Assembly (NCBI RefSeq): GCF_900148495.1
Contig: NZ_FTRU01000008.1
Span: 310,001 to 374,000, forward strand
Length of the DNA: 64,000 nucleotides
Source: Negativibacillus massiliensis
Lineage (GTDB): Bacteria > Bacillota > Clostridia > Oscillospirales > Ruminococcaceae
Direction of reading: 5' to 3'
Made by a program: the position numbers and the translations under genes. A model generated the notes under the pieces. That model made no database searches, had not been told where the DNA came from, and worked only from the letters and a program-made list of their open reading frames with translations. Positions 1 to 8,572 of the stretch are shown here, in pieces. Numbering within the stretch: the first letter of the stretch is position 1; every line of letters starts with the position of its first letter.

Positions 1-923
1 TTATATAAAAAATACTTTTCCTTTAGCTGTTGAAAGTAATCGAATAACTTGGGGTAGGACTGTGTTGCAGACAATGTTCTTTCCAGCAAATCTTCCCAGT
101 AAAGGTTAAGAATATTTGTAGTGTTATGTTTTTTTGCAAACAGGTCGATGTATTGACGTTCGTGATCAAGTGAGTGATTTTCTCTTGGTGTCAGGAATAC
201 GACAATATCTTCTGGTTTTTTGGAAAATACAATATTTCTTGAAATTTGGTAGTGAGAATAAAATTCAAAAATAGAACAGTTCTGATATTCTGGGCAGGAA
301 AGATTGAACTTGCCAAACTGGACACATTGGAAGTGATGGCTGCATATGGAAGATTCTTTAAAGTAAGGACAATTTTGTGTTAGGGGAAGGTAGCATTCCC
401 GCCACTTGTGTCCATATTTTTCTTTGTCCTGTGGACAGGGACGTATACTTCCAAATTCAGTTTCTGTGTACTTTATTTCAAAGGAAATATGCCTGCCATC
501 AGATAGTTCGAGATAGAAGTCAAAGTTAGTTCGTTCTTTTGGTGATGGTTCATATTCAAAACAGGCATTTACGATACAAACATTTTCTGGAATAGATAAT
601 CCGGCAGTGCGCAGAATAGAAAGCAATAAACCCTCATAGGAGGCTTCTTCAAAGAACTTTTTGAAAAAGCTGATACATAAAACCTGCGAGGAATTTAAAT
701 GACAGGCGTATTGATGATAGGGAAGTGGTCTGCTGTTACAAAGCTCACCTTTCAGGTCACATCTAGCAGGAGGTTGACCATCAATAAAATTAAATCTCAG
801 TTCCTTACAAATATGAGGATAGGATATATTGTGATATAAGCCTCCAAGTTGTTCAGGAGGAAGAGCTTGCATGATATGCTGTTTTACTTTTTGAACGTAT
901 TGAATTTCTTTTTTATTTTTCAT
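1..923 (-). CDS. Putative PD-(D/E)XK restriction endonuclease, PGN_0703-like, 3' end off-window
   Basis: This open frame starts at an ATG at 923 and runs leftward without a stop to the window edge, so at least 307 codons are present and the C-terminus is missing. Residues 133-151 show a nuclease-like core: an Asp at about 135 in TNFDFYLEL, followed by ExK (E149, K151) in ISFEIKYTE. A cysteine/histidine-rich stretch (about residues 165-215, with spaced Cys plus a His pair) could bind a metal. This layout resembles the PGN_0703 family of putative restriction endonucleases; the family name is from memory of motif style and was not searched. It is divergent from the helicase operon, and the 288-bp gap between them holds inverted repeats, so it may belong to the same defence system or be a neighbour. 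The coding frame was read by hand. Confidence 0.65.
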   Translation of the reverse strand, partial: MKNKKEIQYVQKVKQHIMQALPPEQLGGLYHNISYPHICKELRFNFIDGQPPARCDLKGELCNSRPLPYHQYACHLNSSQVLCISFFKKFFEEASYEGLLLSILRTAGLSIPENVCIVNACFEYEPSPKERTNFDFYLELSDGRHISFEIKYTETEFGSIRPCPQDKEKYGHKWRECYLPLTQNCPYFKESSICSHHFQCVQFGKFNLSCPEYQNCSIFEFYSHYQISRNIVFSKKPEDIVVFLTPRENHSLDHERQYIDLFAKKHNTTNILNLYWEDLLERTLSATQSYPKLFDYFQQLKEKYFLY

Positions 924-1028
924 AGAAACACCTTACACGAAATTGTTTAATCAGAATATATCATGTTTTCTACAAGAATTCAAATATTACATAGAAGTTT
1001 AGTGATTAAAAAGTAAGTATGAGAAAAC

Positions 1029-1073
1029 AAAAAGGGTATAGTGGAAAGAAGATTTTTTCACTATACCCTTTTT
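1029..1073. promoter_or_regulatory. 15-bp perfect inverted repeat (terminator or operator)
   Basis: Arms at 1029-1043 and 1059-1073 (AAAAAGGGTATAGTG and its exact complement) enclose a 15-base loop. A T-run follows the right arm and an A-run precedes the left arm, so it could be a bidirectional terminator. However, it lies between two divergent genes, where no terminator is needed, and its inner word CACTATA recurs at 1085 and, inverted, at 1127. An operator for both divergent genes is therefore equally likely. Confidence 0.5.
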
Positions 1074-1084
1074 CTGTATTATTG

Positions 1085-1134
1085 CACTATATATGAAAAT
1101 AATGTTGAGGAGGTGAATAATTTGTGATATAGTG
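1085..1134 (+). promoter_or_regulatory. Promoter-region motif of the helicase/type III RM operon, shared with the CBASS operon
   Basis: The 24 bases at 1085-1108 match 13268-13291 upstream of the CBASS operon at 21 of 24 positions. They start with CACTATATA, contain an AATAAT that aligns with a TATAAT -10 element in the other copy, and end with AATGTTGA. An inverted ATATAGTG follows at 1127-1134. A strong AGGAGG at 1107-1112 has no start codon behind it. The likely role is promoter plus operator; the regulator is not encoded in the window. Confidence 0.5.
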
Positions 1135-1211
1135 TAGATGATTGTAGTATACCCTTTAGAAGATAAATTTGATATGGTTGAAAATATAAATACGTTTAGG
1201 ATGAAGGAAAT

Positions 1212-4200
1212 ATGGAGCTAATTAATAATGTAACGAAAACGTTGCGTGATGATTTATCGGAAGAAATAAAACAGGGAAGCAAGCTCTCTATTGCAGCAGC
1301 TTGCTTTTCTATCTATGCTTTTCAGGAATTAAAGAATGAGTTACAAGGAATAGATAAATTACGTTTTATTTTTACATCTCCTACTTTCACGACAGAAAAA
1401 GCTAAAAAAGAAAAAAGAGAGTTCTATATTCCAAGATTAAATAGGGAACGTAGTTTATATGGAACTGAGTTTGAAGTCAAACTCAGGAATGAGCTGACAC
1501 AAAAGGCAATAGCAAAAGAATGTGCTGAATGGATCAGAAAAAAAGTAGTATTCAAATCTAATGTGACCAATGAAAATATGATGGGCTTTATCAATTTGGA
1601 TGATAAAAACTATATGCCCATTAATGGCTTTACAACAGTAGACTTGGGCTGTGAACGTGGCAACAATGCATATAATATGGTTCAAAAAACAGAGAATCCA
1701 TTTTCTACAGCATATATAGAGCTGTTTGATCATTTGTGGAATGATGAGACAAAATTGCAGGATGTAACCGATGAAGTTATTGAAAATATTACGGCAGCAT
1801 ATAATGAAAATTCACCAGATTTTATATATTTTATTACTTTGTATAATATCTTTAATGAATTTTTAGAAGATATATCAGAAGATATTTTGCCAAATGAAGC
1901 AACTGGATTCAAGGAAAGCAAGATATGGTCTATGCTTTATAATTTTCAAAGAGATGCAGTTCTTGCTATTATTAGTAAACTTGAAAAATACAATGGATGT
2001 ATTTTAGCAGACAGTGTGGGTTTAGGTAAGACATTTACAGCTTTAGCAGTAATCAAGTATTACGAAAACAGAAATAAGTCTGTACTTGTGCTGTGTCCTA
2101 AAAAATTAAGTGATAACTGGAATACATATAAGGAGAATTATTTAAATAATCCAATAGCAGTAGATAGACTGCGCTACGATGTACTTTACCATACAGATTT
2201 AAATCGTGTGCAAGGAAAATCTAATGGAATAGATTTGGAACGATTAAACTGGAGTAATTATGATTTAGTTGTAATTGATGAATCGCATAACTTCCGTAAT
2301 GGTGGAAAAGTTACTGGTGAAGAAAATGAAAAAGAAAATCGTTATCTGAAACTTCTCAATAAGGTTATCCGTAAAGGGATCAAAACAAAAGTTTTAATGC
2401 TTTCAGCAACTCCGGTCAACAATCGTTTCAACGATTTAAAAAATCAGTTGGCATTAGCGTATGAAGGAAATAGCGATACTATAGATAATAAGCTGAATAC
2501 ATCCCACAGCATTGACGATATATTTAAAAATGCTCAGAGAGCGTTCAATACATGGAGCAAATGGGTACCAGAGCAGAGAACAACTCAAAACCTTTTAAAA
2601 ATGTTGGATTTTGACTTTTTCGAGGTGTTGGACTCTGTAACGATTGCCCGTTCTCGTAAGCATATCCAGAAATACTATGATACTGCAGATATAGGAACAT
2701 TTCCAACAAGGTTAAAACCAATTTCTTTGAGACCCAAATTGACAAGTCTTAAGGAAGCAATTAATTATAATGAAATTTTCCAACAGTTAAATCTCCTGAA
2801 CTTAGATATTTATCGTCCTAGTTCTTTTATTCAAGCTAGTGCGATAGAAAAATATGCTGTCCTTTATGGTGATAATAAGGTTAATATTGGCTTTACCCAA
2901 GCCAACCGTGAGTTGGGTATTCGTCGATTAATGGCAATTAACTTGATGAAGCGTATGGAAAGTTCGGTATATTCTTTCCGATTAACCTTAAAAAGAATCT
3001 TCGATTTAATAAATGATACGATTTATCGAATTGATACCTATGATAAACATAGCTCAAGTATTTTGGAACTTACGGATATTTCAAACTTAAATGAGTTTGA
3101 TGCTGAAGATCAGGATAATGATGAATTATTTACCTTCGGCAGAAAAGTAAAAATTGAAATCGGAGATATGGACTATAAGTCATGGCGAGATAGCTTAGTA
3201 AAAGATAGAGAAATTTTGGAACTTCTGATATTGATGGTTGAAGACATTACACCGGGATATGACTGTAAATTGCAGAAATTATTCGATGTAATAAAAAATA
3301 AAATGGAAAATCCGATCAATGGAGAAAACAAAAAAATTATTATTTTCACTGCTTTTGCAGATACTGCAAATTATCTGTATGAGCATGTAAGTGAATTTGT
3401 TAAAAGAGAGTTCCATCTTAATACAGCAATGATAACAGGTTCTGTAGATGGAAAAAGTACAGTACCAAAATTGAGATGTGACTTGAATACAGTATTGACT
3501 TGTTTTTCTCCAATTTCTAAGGATAAAAAACTTTTGTTGCCGAACGACAAAAATGATATTGACATTTTAATTGCAACAGACTGCATTTCGGAAGGTCAAA
3601 ATCTTCAGGACTGTGACTATTTAATCAACTATGATATTCATTGGAATCCAGTTCGTATTATACAAAGATTTGGACGTATTGACCGTATCGGAAGTAAGAA
3701 TCAGTTTATTCAACTGGTAAACTTTTGGCCGGATGTTACATTAGATGAATATATTGACTTAAAGGCAAAAGTAGAAACTCGCATGAAAATTGTTGATATG
3801 ACCGCAACAGGTGATGATAATATTTTAAGCGAGGAAGAGAAAACAGATCTGGAATACCGAAAAGTACAGCTTAAACGTTTACAGGAAGAAGTAGTAGATA
3901 TTGAGGATATGTCTACCGGTATTTCTATCATGGATTTGGGACTGAATGAGTTCAGACTGGACCTGTTGGAATATATTAAGACGCATCCCGATCTTGATCA
4001 GACGCCGTATGGTTTACATGCAGTTGTACCATCTTCAAATGATACACCAGCAGGGGTAATCTATATTCTGAAGAATCGTTCTGAAAGTGTGAACATAGAT
4101 CATCAAAATAGGCTGCATCCATTCTATATGGTCTATATCCGAAATGATGGGCAAGTTGTTTGTGACCATCTTTCACCAAAGGAAATGCTGGATAAAATGA

Positions 4201-4829
4201 GGCTTCTTTGCAAAGGGCAGAAAGATCCTATACCAGAGGTATATCACCAGTTCAATAAAGAGACACGGGATGGAAAGAACATGTCTTTTTATTCGAAATT
4301 GTTGGGTGATGTAATCGCTTCTATTATTGAGGTGAAAGAAGAAAGCGATATTGACAGCTTTTTGGGAGGAGACCAGATGAGCTTTCTGGGCAACGAAATC
4401 AAGGGGCTGGATGACTTTGAATTAATTTGCTTTTTGGTGGTTAAGGATAGCCCAAAGAAAGCAGACTCCACGCAGGAATACAGGCTGGTTGTAGCGGGAA
4501 GTAGAACCTTTGATGACTACCAGTTTCTGTCTCGAGCACTAGATCATTATCTCAAAGGCTGTACAAAAAGCGTGGTCATTTTGAGCGGAGCAGCAAAAGG
4601 TGCAGACTATTTGGGAGAACGATATGCCCGTGAAAAAGGTTTCAGACTGGAACAATATCCTGCTGATTGGGGACATTTTGGGAGTGCAGCTGGACCAAAA
4701 CGAAACATGGAAATGGCAAAATCTGCAGATGCAATTATTGTTTTCTGGGATGGAGAATCTCCGGGAACAAAAAACATGATAGAATGTGCAAAATCACAGG
4801 GTGTCCCCTATGAAATTGTACGAATATAA
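1212..4829 (+). CDS. PLD-like/SNF2-type helicase with C-terminal DUF2493 (SLOG) domain
   Basis: This is a 1205-residue predicted DNA translocase. The N-terminal roughly 230 residues resemble the phospholipase-D-like module of restriction-associated helicases, but I see no clear HKD motif. The ATPase core shows Walker A (DSVGLGKT, about 268-275), DESH (about 356), SATP in the SAT motif, and the C-terminal helicase signature QRFGRIDRIG near residue 825. The last roughly 115 residues (VVAGSRTFDDY, ILSGAAKGAD, GPKRNMEMA, DAIIVFWDG) form a DUF2493/YAcAr-type Rossmann fold of the SLOG superfamily, known for binding nucleotides or nucleotide-derived ligands. The start has an AAGGAA box just upstream. 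It is the first gene of a tight operon with DUF4391, mod and res. The last kilobase looks richer in GC than the first three, which suggests a mosaic gene. The probable role is an extra motor or regulator in a type III-like restriction system. Confidence 0.8.
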   Translation: MELINNVTKTLRDDLSEEIKQGSKLSIAAACFSIYAFQELKNELQGIDKLRFIFTSPTFTTEKAKKEKREFYIPRLNRERSLYGTEFEVKLRNELTQKAIAKECAEWIRKKVVFKSNVTNENMMGFINLDDKNYMPINGFTTVDLGCERGNNAYNMVQKTENPFSTAYIELFDHLWNDETKLQDVTDEVIENITAAYNENSPDFIYFITLYNIFNEFLEDISEDILPNEATGFKESKIWSMLYNFQRDAVLAIISKLEKYNGCILADSVGLGKTFTALAVIKYYENRNKSVLVLCPKKLSDNWNTYKENYLNNPIAVDRLRYDVLYHTDLNRVQGKSNGIDLERLNWSNYDLVVIDESHNFRNGGKVTGEENEKENRYLKLLNKVIRKGIKTKVLMLSATPVNNRFNDLKNQLALAYEGNSDTIDNKLNTSHSIDDIFKNAQRAFNTWSKWVPEQRTTQNLLKMLDFDFFEVLDSVTIARSRKHIQKYYDTADIGTFPTRLKPISLRPKLTSLKEAINYNEIFQQLNLLNLDIYRPSSFIQASAIEKYAVLYGDNKVNIGFTQANRELGIRRLMAINLMKRMESSVYSFRLTLKRIFDLINDTIYRIDTYDKHSSSILELTDISNLNEFDAEDQDNDELFTFGRKVKIEIGDMDYKSWRDSLVKDREILELLILMVEDITPGYDCKLQKLFDVIKNKMENPINGENKKIIIFTAFADTANYLYEHVSEFVKREFHLNTAMITGSVDGKSTVPKLRCDLNTVLTCFSPISKDKKLLLPNDKNDIDILIATDCISEGQNLQDCDYLINYDIHWNPVRIIQRFGRIDRIGSKNQFIQLVNFWPDVTLDEYIDLKAKVETRMKIVDMTATGDDNILSEEEKTDLEYRKVQLKRLQEEVVDIEDMSTGISIMDLGLNEFRLDLLEYIKTHPDLDQTPYGLHAVVPSSNDTPAGVIYILKNRSESVNIDHQNRLHPFYMVYIRNDGQVVCDHLSPKEMLDKMRLLCKGQKDPIPEVYHQFNKETRDGKNMSFYSKLLGDVIASIIEVKEESDIDSFLGGDQMSFLGNEIKGLDDFELICFLVVKDSPKKADSTQEYRLVVAGSRTFDDYQFLSRALDHYLKGCTKSVVILSGAAKGADYLGERYAREKGFRLEQYPADWGHFGSAAGPKRNMEMAKSADAIIVFWDGESPGTKNMIECAKSQGVPYEIVRI

Positions 4830-4850
4830 TGATATAATGGAGGGGATACA

Positions 4851-5450
4851 ATGCTTGGCTTGCCAAAGTCAACAGAGCTCAATAAGCAGCTCCCCAAGAA
4901 TGCAATCTATGCAAAGTTCCAGATGAGCAATGCAGAAAAAGGAAAAGTGGATGCGGATATTTCAAAGATACTGATTGTCAACGAAGTATCCGCTGCAAAA
5001 ATAAACATTGCCGAAGGCGAGAAGGTAAAATCCTTTTTTGTTCTGGCAGTGATATTGAAGAAAAAGGAATTTGATGAAAAGACGATCATCACAATCTCCA
5101 AGTTAATTCCTCAAAATATGGTATTGGTTTTGGAGTATGGCACGCAGGCAAAGCTGGCTGTTTATCACACCAAGCTGATGCAGACCGAATGGCAGGAACA
5201 GGACAGGCTGTCTTTGGAACTGAAGGGTCTGGATATGGATGCAGTGTGGGAGAACGTGCTCAGGAGTATTGAGGGCGGAGAATGGAAGGACGAGCTGTCG
5301 CTTGACGAAAACCTTGCTCTACGGGAACAGCAGCAAAAACTGGAAAAAGAAATTGCCCGCCTGAAAAAGCTGGCAAGAAGCGAAAAGCAGCCAAAGAAAA
5401 AGTTTGAATTGGTTCAGAAGATCAACGTACTCAAATCAATGAAGAATTGA
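4851..5450 (+). CDS. DUF4391 family protein
   Basis: This 199-residue soluble protein has the DUF4391 layout: an N-terminal alpha/beta part, with a central strand (MVLVLEYG) and a conserved YHTKLMQTEW segment, then a charged coiled coil at about 155-195 (REQQQKLEKEIARLKKLAR). DUF4391 proteins have no assigned activity that I know of. They recur between SNF2-like helicases and type III mod genes in Firmicutes, and that is exactly the context here. It starts 21 bases after the helicase stop behind a GGAGGGG box. A structural or specificity-coupling role in the restriction complex is an inference from position only. Confidence 0.75.
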   Translation: MLGLPKSTELNKQLPKNAIYAKFQMSNAEKGKVDADISKILIVNEVSAAKINIAEGEKVKSFFVLAVILKKKEFDEKTIITISKLIPQNMVLVLEYGTQAKLAVYHTKLMQTEWQEQDRLSLELKGLDMDAVWENVLRSIEGGEWKDELSLDENLALREQQQKLEKEIARLKKLARSEKQPKKKFELVQKINVLKSMKN

Positions 5451-5478
5451 TAATACAAAATGAAAGGAAAATATAGAG

Positions 5479-6144
5479 ATGCCGAGTTGGTTCATTGATA
5501 TTGTGAAGCAGACAGTCAGTATTTTATTGGCAGTAAGTCCACTTTTAGTACCACAGGTTAGAGATTTTGTCGCGAAAAGTGTGCAACTTTCCTTTGATAA
5601 GGCTTTGGAAAACAAGAAGACACTCAATGAAAGAAAAAATTATATCAGTAAAGTCAAGTTTGATAAAGAATTTCAAATCTACACACAACTAAGTGAATAC
5701 ATATTTGACTTGATTTTTGAATCCAGCAAGGTGAGTAGTTTTTTAGGTGATGTAATACAGATATATGATTTTAGAGATATGATAGAAAGAATACAGGATA
5801 AATATAATATTGCGAATCAATTTACACAAAGACATGCAGCATTTATAAATCAAGAGATATATAATGAATATTACAAACTGTTTAAATTATACCGAGAATT
5901 ATTAACATACATTACTTGCTTGGATAGAGAAGCGTATAATTTTAATGCATATGATGATTATAAGATAATAATAGAACCATTATATGAAGATAATGATTTA
6001 TCCCACAATTTTATTGGCAAAGAATATACATATGTACAACTTAAAGAAGAAGCAATTAATACGCAGAAGAAAATTTCAAAACAATCAGATGAAATATCGA
6101 ATAAATTGAGAAGCTACTTAGATACATTGGAGGTTATAAAGTAA
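5479..6144 (+). CDS. Membrane-anchored protein of unknown function inside the RM operon
   Basis: I do not recognise the family. The 221 residues begin with a short hydrophobic segment (about 8-25, TVSILLAVSPLLVPQV), followed by a charged, mostly helical body with long Lys/Glu/Tyr-rich stretches and a likely C-terminal coiled coil (about 185-220). An AAAGGAAA box precedes the ATG. The stop overlaps the mod start by one base (TAATG), so it is translationally coupled to mod. It is markedly more AT-rich than the DUF4391 gene and the 5' part of mod on either side, which suggests a later insertion. It could tether the restriction machinery to the membrane or act as an abortive effector; neither can be shown from sequence. 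Confidence 0.7.
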   Translation: MPSWFIDIVKQTVSILLAVSPLLVPQVRDFVAKSVQLSFDKALENKKTLNERKNYISKVKFDKEFQIYTQLSEYIFDLIFESSKVSSFLGDVIQIYDFRDMIERIQDKYNIANQFTQRHAAFINQEIYNEYYKLFKLYRELLTYITCLDREAYNFNAYDDYKIIIEPLYEDNDLSHNFIGKEYTYVQLKEEAINTQKKISKQSDEISNKLRSYLDTLEVIK

Positions 6145-8213
6145 TGGACAACCTTAAAATGCACACACCAAATAAGGCGGATGAGAATTTTAAAAAGTTA
6201 GCAGAGCTGTTCCCGAATGCGGTGACCGAGACCATAGATGAGAACGGTGTAGTGGTTCGTGCGATTGATAAGGATGTGCTGATGCAGGAGATCAACACTC
6301 ACGTAGTGGACGGCAAGGAAGAACGCTATCAGTTTACCTGGCCGGACAAGAAAAAGTCGGTTCTGCTTGCAAATGCTCCCATCAATAAAACCTTGCGTCC
6401 GTGCAGGGAAGAAAGTGTGGGTAAGGACGGTACACCGGGCGGCTTTGATTCCGAAAACCTCTATATCGAGGGAGACAATCTCGAAGTCCTTAAACTCCTG
6501 CAAGAAACTTATCTTGGCAAAATTAAAATGATTTACATAGATCCTCCCTACAATACAGGACATGACTTTGTATATGAGGACAAGTTTGCACAAAGTACAG
6601 AGGAATACCTTGCGAACAGCGGTCAGTTTGATGAGGAAGGCAATCGACTTCTGTCAAACACAGAAAATAATGGTCGTTTCCATACAGATTGGCTCAATAT
6701 GATCTATCCGAGATTAAGAATTGCAAGAGATTTGCTTGGAAGAGATGGTGTTATCGCAATCAGTATTGGTTTCCACGAAATGTGCAATTTATTAAAAATT
6801 TGCCAAGAAGTATTCTCTGACCGTCAGGTTTTCTCAGTTTCAGTGAAAACTTCTGGTGGTAAACCAAATGGTGCGTTCAATATATCAAACGAGTATGTTG
6901 TTTTTGCTGTTCCCAATGATTTTATCCCTATCGCTGTGGAAGAGGATATGAAGGAATATGCATCTCCCTATCATGGGATGAACCTGGCCACTTTTACACA
7001 GGATGAGCGACCGAATCAAGCATATCCCATTTATATTTCGCTTAAGGATGGTGCTGTAATTGGTTGTGGGAAATCACTTGCTCAAAGAATGGCAGATGGC
7101 ACTTTCGTCGGGCATGCAAAAGACTATACTTATGACTATAAAGAAGCACCGGAAGGGGCAGTGGCAGTTTGGCCTATCACAAATAAAGGCGAGCAATGTG
7201 TTTGGCGTCTTATTCCCGACAGGTTTATTGGAGATTGGAAAAAGGGGTATATTAAGGTGGTTCCAATCAACGGCTCAAACACAAAAAATAAATATGCTAT
7301 TCAGTATCTCTCAGGTGGCATTATAGACAAGATACAATCGGGAGAAATAAAAACATATCGTATTAGTGATAATCCGGAAATCCCAACGATTGACATTAAG
7401 GACTATAAAACCGCTGGCTCTGGCATTGCTTCCATATGGGACGATAAAAGCTTTTATACCGCAAGAGGAAATGCAGATATTAAAGAACTTTTTGACAAAA
7501 AAGTATTCTCTTATCCAAAGCCGGTAGACTTAATTTTGTATATCTTGAAGAAAATAGTTCCAGATGATTCATTTGTTCTTGATTTCTTTTCTGGCTCAGC
7601 AACTGTTGCTCATGCTGTAATGAAGCAGAATGCTTCTGATGGTGGGCATAGAAAATATATACTGGTTCAGTTGCCAGAAATATGTGAGGAAGGTAGCGAA
7701 GCAGAAAGAGCTGGCTATAAAAATATATGCGAAATCGGCAAAGAACGTATCCGTCGTGCCGGTGCTAAGATAAAAGAGGAAAACCCACTGGGCACCCAGC
7801 AGTTGGATGTCGGTTTCCGTGTGCTCAAATGCGACAGCTCCAACATGAAGGATGTCTACTACCGACCGGATGAGTATGAGCCGTCCCTGTTTGAGTCTCT
7901 GACTGATAATATCAAGGAGGACAGAACGCCGGAGGATCTGCTGTTCCAGGTGATGCTGGATCTTGGTGTGCTGCTTTCCAGCAAAATCGAAGAAACAGTT
8001 ATCTCCGGCAAGAAGGTATTCCAGGTGGAAGATAATTTCCTGATTGCCTGCTTTGATGATCAGGTAACCGAAGAAGTTATTACCGAAGTTGCCAAGAGAA
8101 AGCCATATTATTTTGTGATGCGCGACAGCTCTATGGCAAACGACAGTGTCGCAGCCAACTTTGAGCAGATTTTTGCTACATACAGCCCTGATACAGTAAG
8201 GAAGGTGCTGTAA
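6144..8213 (+). CDS. Type III restriction-modification DNA methyltransferase (Mod)
   Basis: This 689-residue site-specific adenine methyltransferase is of the beta class. The catalytic motif IV is DPPYNTG at residue 133, ahead of the AdoMet-binding motif I DFFSGSAT at about 480, the motif order expected for type III Mod proteins. An N-terminal segment, a central target-recognition region (about 185-470) and a C-terminal Mod-typical segment are visible. By eye the central part is AT-richer, and GC rises sharply after about 7770, consistent with exchange of the target-recognition region on a conserved backbone. No simple-sequence repeat that would make it phase-variable is seen. It should pair with the Res subunit encoded downstream and methylate one strand of an asymmetric site that cannot be deduced here. 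Confidence 0.92.
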   Translation: MDNLKMHTPNKADENFKKLAELFPNAVTETIDENGVVVRAIDKDVLMQEINTHVVDGKEERYQFTWPDKKKSVLLANAPINKTLRPCREESVGKDGTPGGFDSENLYIEGDNLEVLKLLQETYLGKIKMIYIDPPYNTGHDFVYEDKFAQSTEEYLANSGQFDEEGNRLLSNTENNGRFHTDWLNMIYPRLRIARDLLGRDGVIAISIGFHEMCNLLKICQEVFSDRQVFSVSVKTSGGKPNGAFNISNEYVVFAVPNDFIPIAVEEDMKEYASPYHGMNLATFTQDERPNQAYPIYISLKDGAVIGCGKSLAQRMADGTFVGHAKDYTYDYKEAPEGAVAVWPITNKGEQCVWRLIPDRFIGDWKKGYIKVVPINGSNTKNKYAIQYLSGGIIDKIQSGEIKTYRISDNPEIPTIDIKDYKTAGSGIASIWDDKSFYTARGNADIKELFDKKVFSYPKPVDLILYILKKIVPDDSFVLDFFSGSATVAHAVMKQNASDGGHRKYILVQLPEICEEGSEAERAGYKNICEIGKERIRRAGAKIKEENPLGTQQLDVGFRVLKCDSSNMKDVYYRPDEYEPSLFESLTDNIKEDRTPEDLLFQVMLDLGVLLSSKIEETVISGKKVFQVEDNFLIACFDDQVTEEVITEVAKRKPYYFVMRDSSMANDSVAANFEQIFATYSPDTVRKVL

Positions 8214-8572
8214 TGAAATGTGAAGTATGTGGAATAGATTTGGATAAAGATGGGTTCTGCCCAAAATGTAATCGTCGATATATATGTCTGCAAGAAAACC
8301 TTAATATAATGGATGGTTACAGGATCGCCAAAATTAATAAATTATTATATCATTCCAAAAATCATAATAAATATTTAGAAGAAAAGACTGATTATGAACT
8401 CAATTACCTTAGAGGAGAATTTGTAGAACGCTACAAAAAAGAAGATAGATTAAATAATGACTATGAAGAAACGATAAAGACACTTGATGGTAAAGTGATT
8501 TATCACTGTCATGAACCTCTTTCTGACCATATAAATCACGGAAATGCTAAAAAAAAGGAAGAAGATAAATGA
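8213..8572 (+). CDS. Small zinc-ribbon protein between mod and res
   Basis: This 119-residue protein opens with a compact zinc ribbon: CEVC at residues 3-6 and CPKC at 16-19. A helical, highly charged region follows, with a late His/Cys cluster (YHCHEPLSDHINH). The start overlaps the mod stop by one base, and the stop overlaps the res ATG (ATGA), so expression is coupled to both enzymes. I know of no named family for it. The short zinc module in an RM operon could mediate DNA or protein contact, or be a small regulator or anti-toxin of the nuclease; this is inference. It is much more AT-rich than the 3' end of mod. Confidence 0.7.
   Translation: MKCEVCGIDLDKDGFCPKCNRRYICLQENLNIMDGYRIAKINKLLYHSKNHNKYLEEKTDYELNYLRGEFVERYKKEDRLNNDYEETIKTLDGKVIYHCHEPLSDHINHGNAKKKEEDK

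Noticed and set aside
6144-8213. Phase-variable simple repeat in mod
   Set aside because: No homopolymer or short tandem repeat long enough to suggest slipped-strand switching was found.
7596-8264. 222-codon minus-strand open frame
   Set aside because: It is antisense to the conserved 3' part of mod and has no motif or ribosome site.
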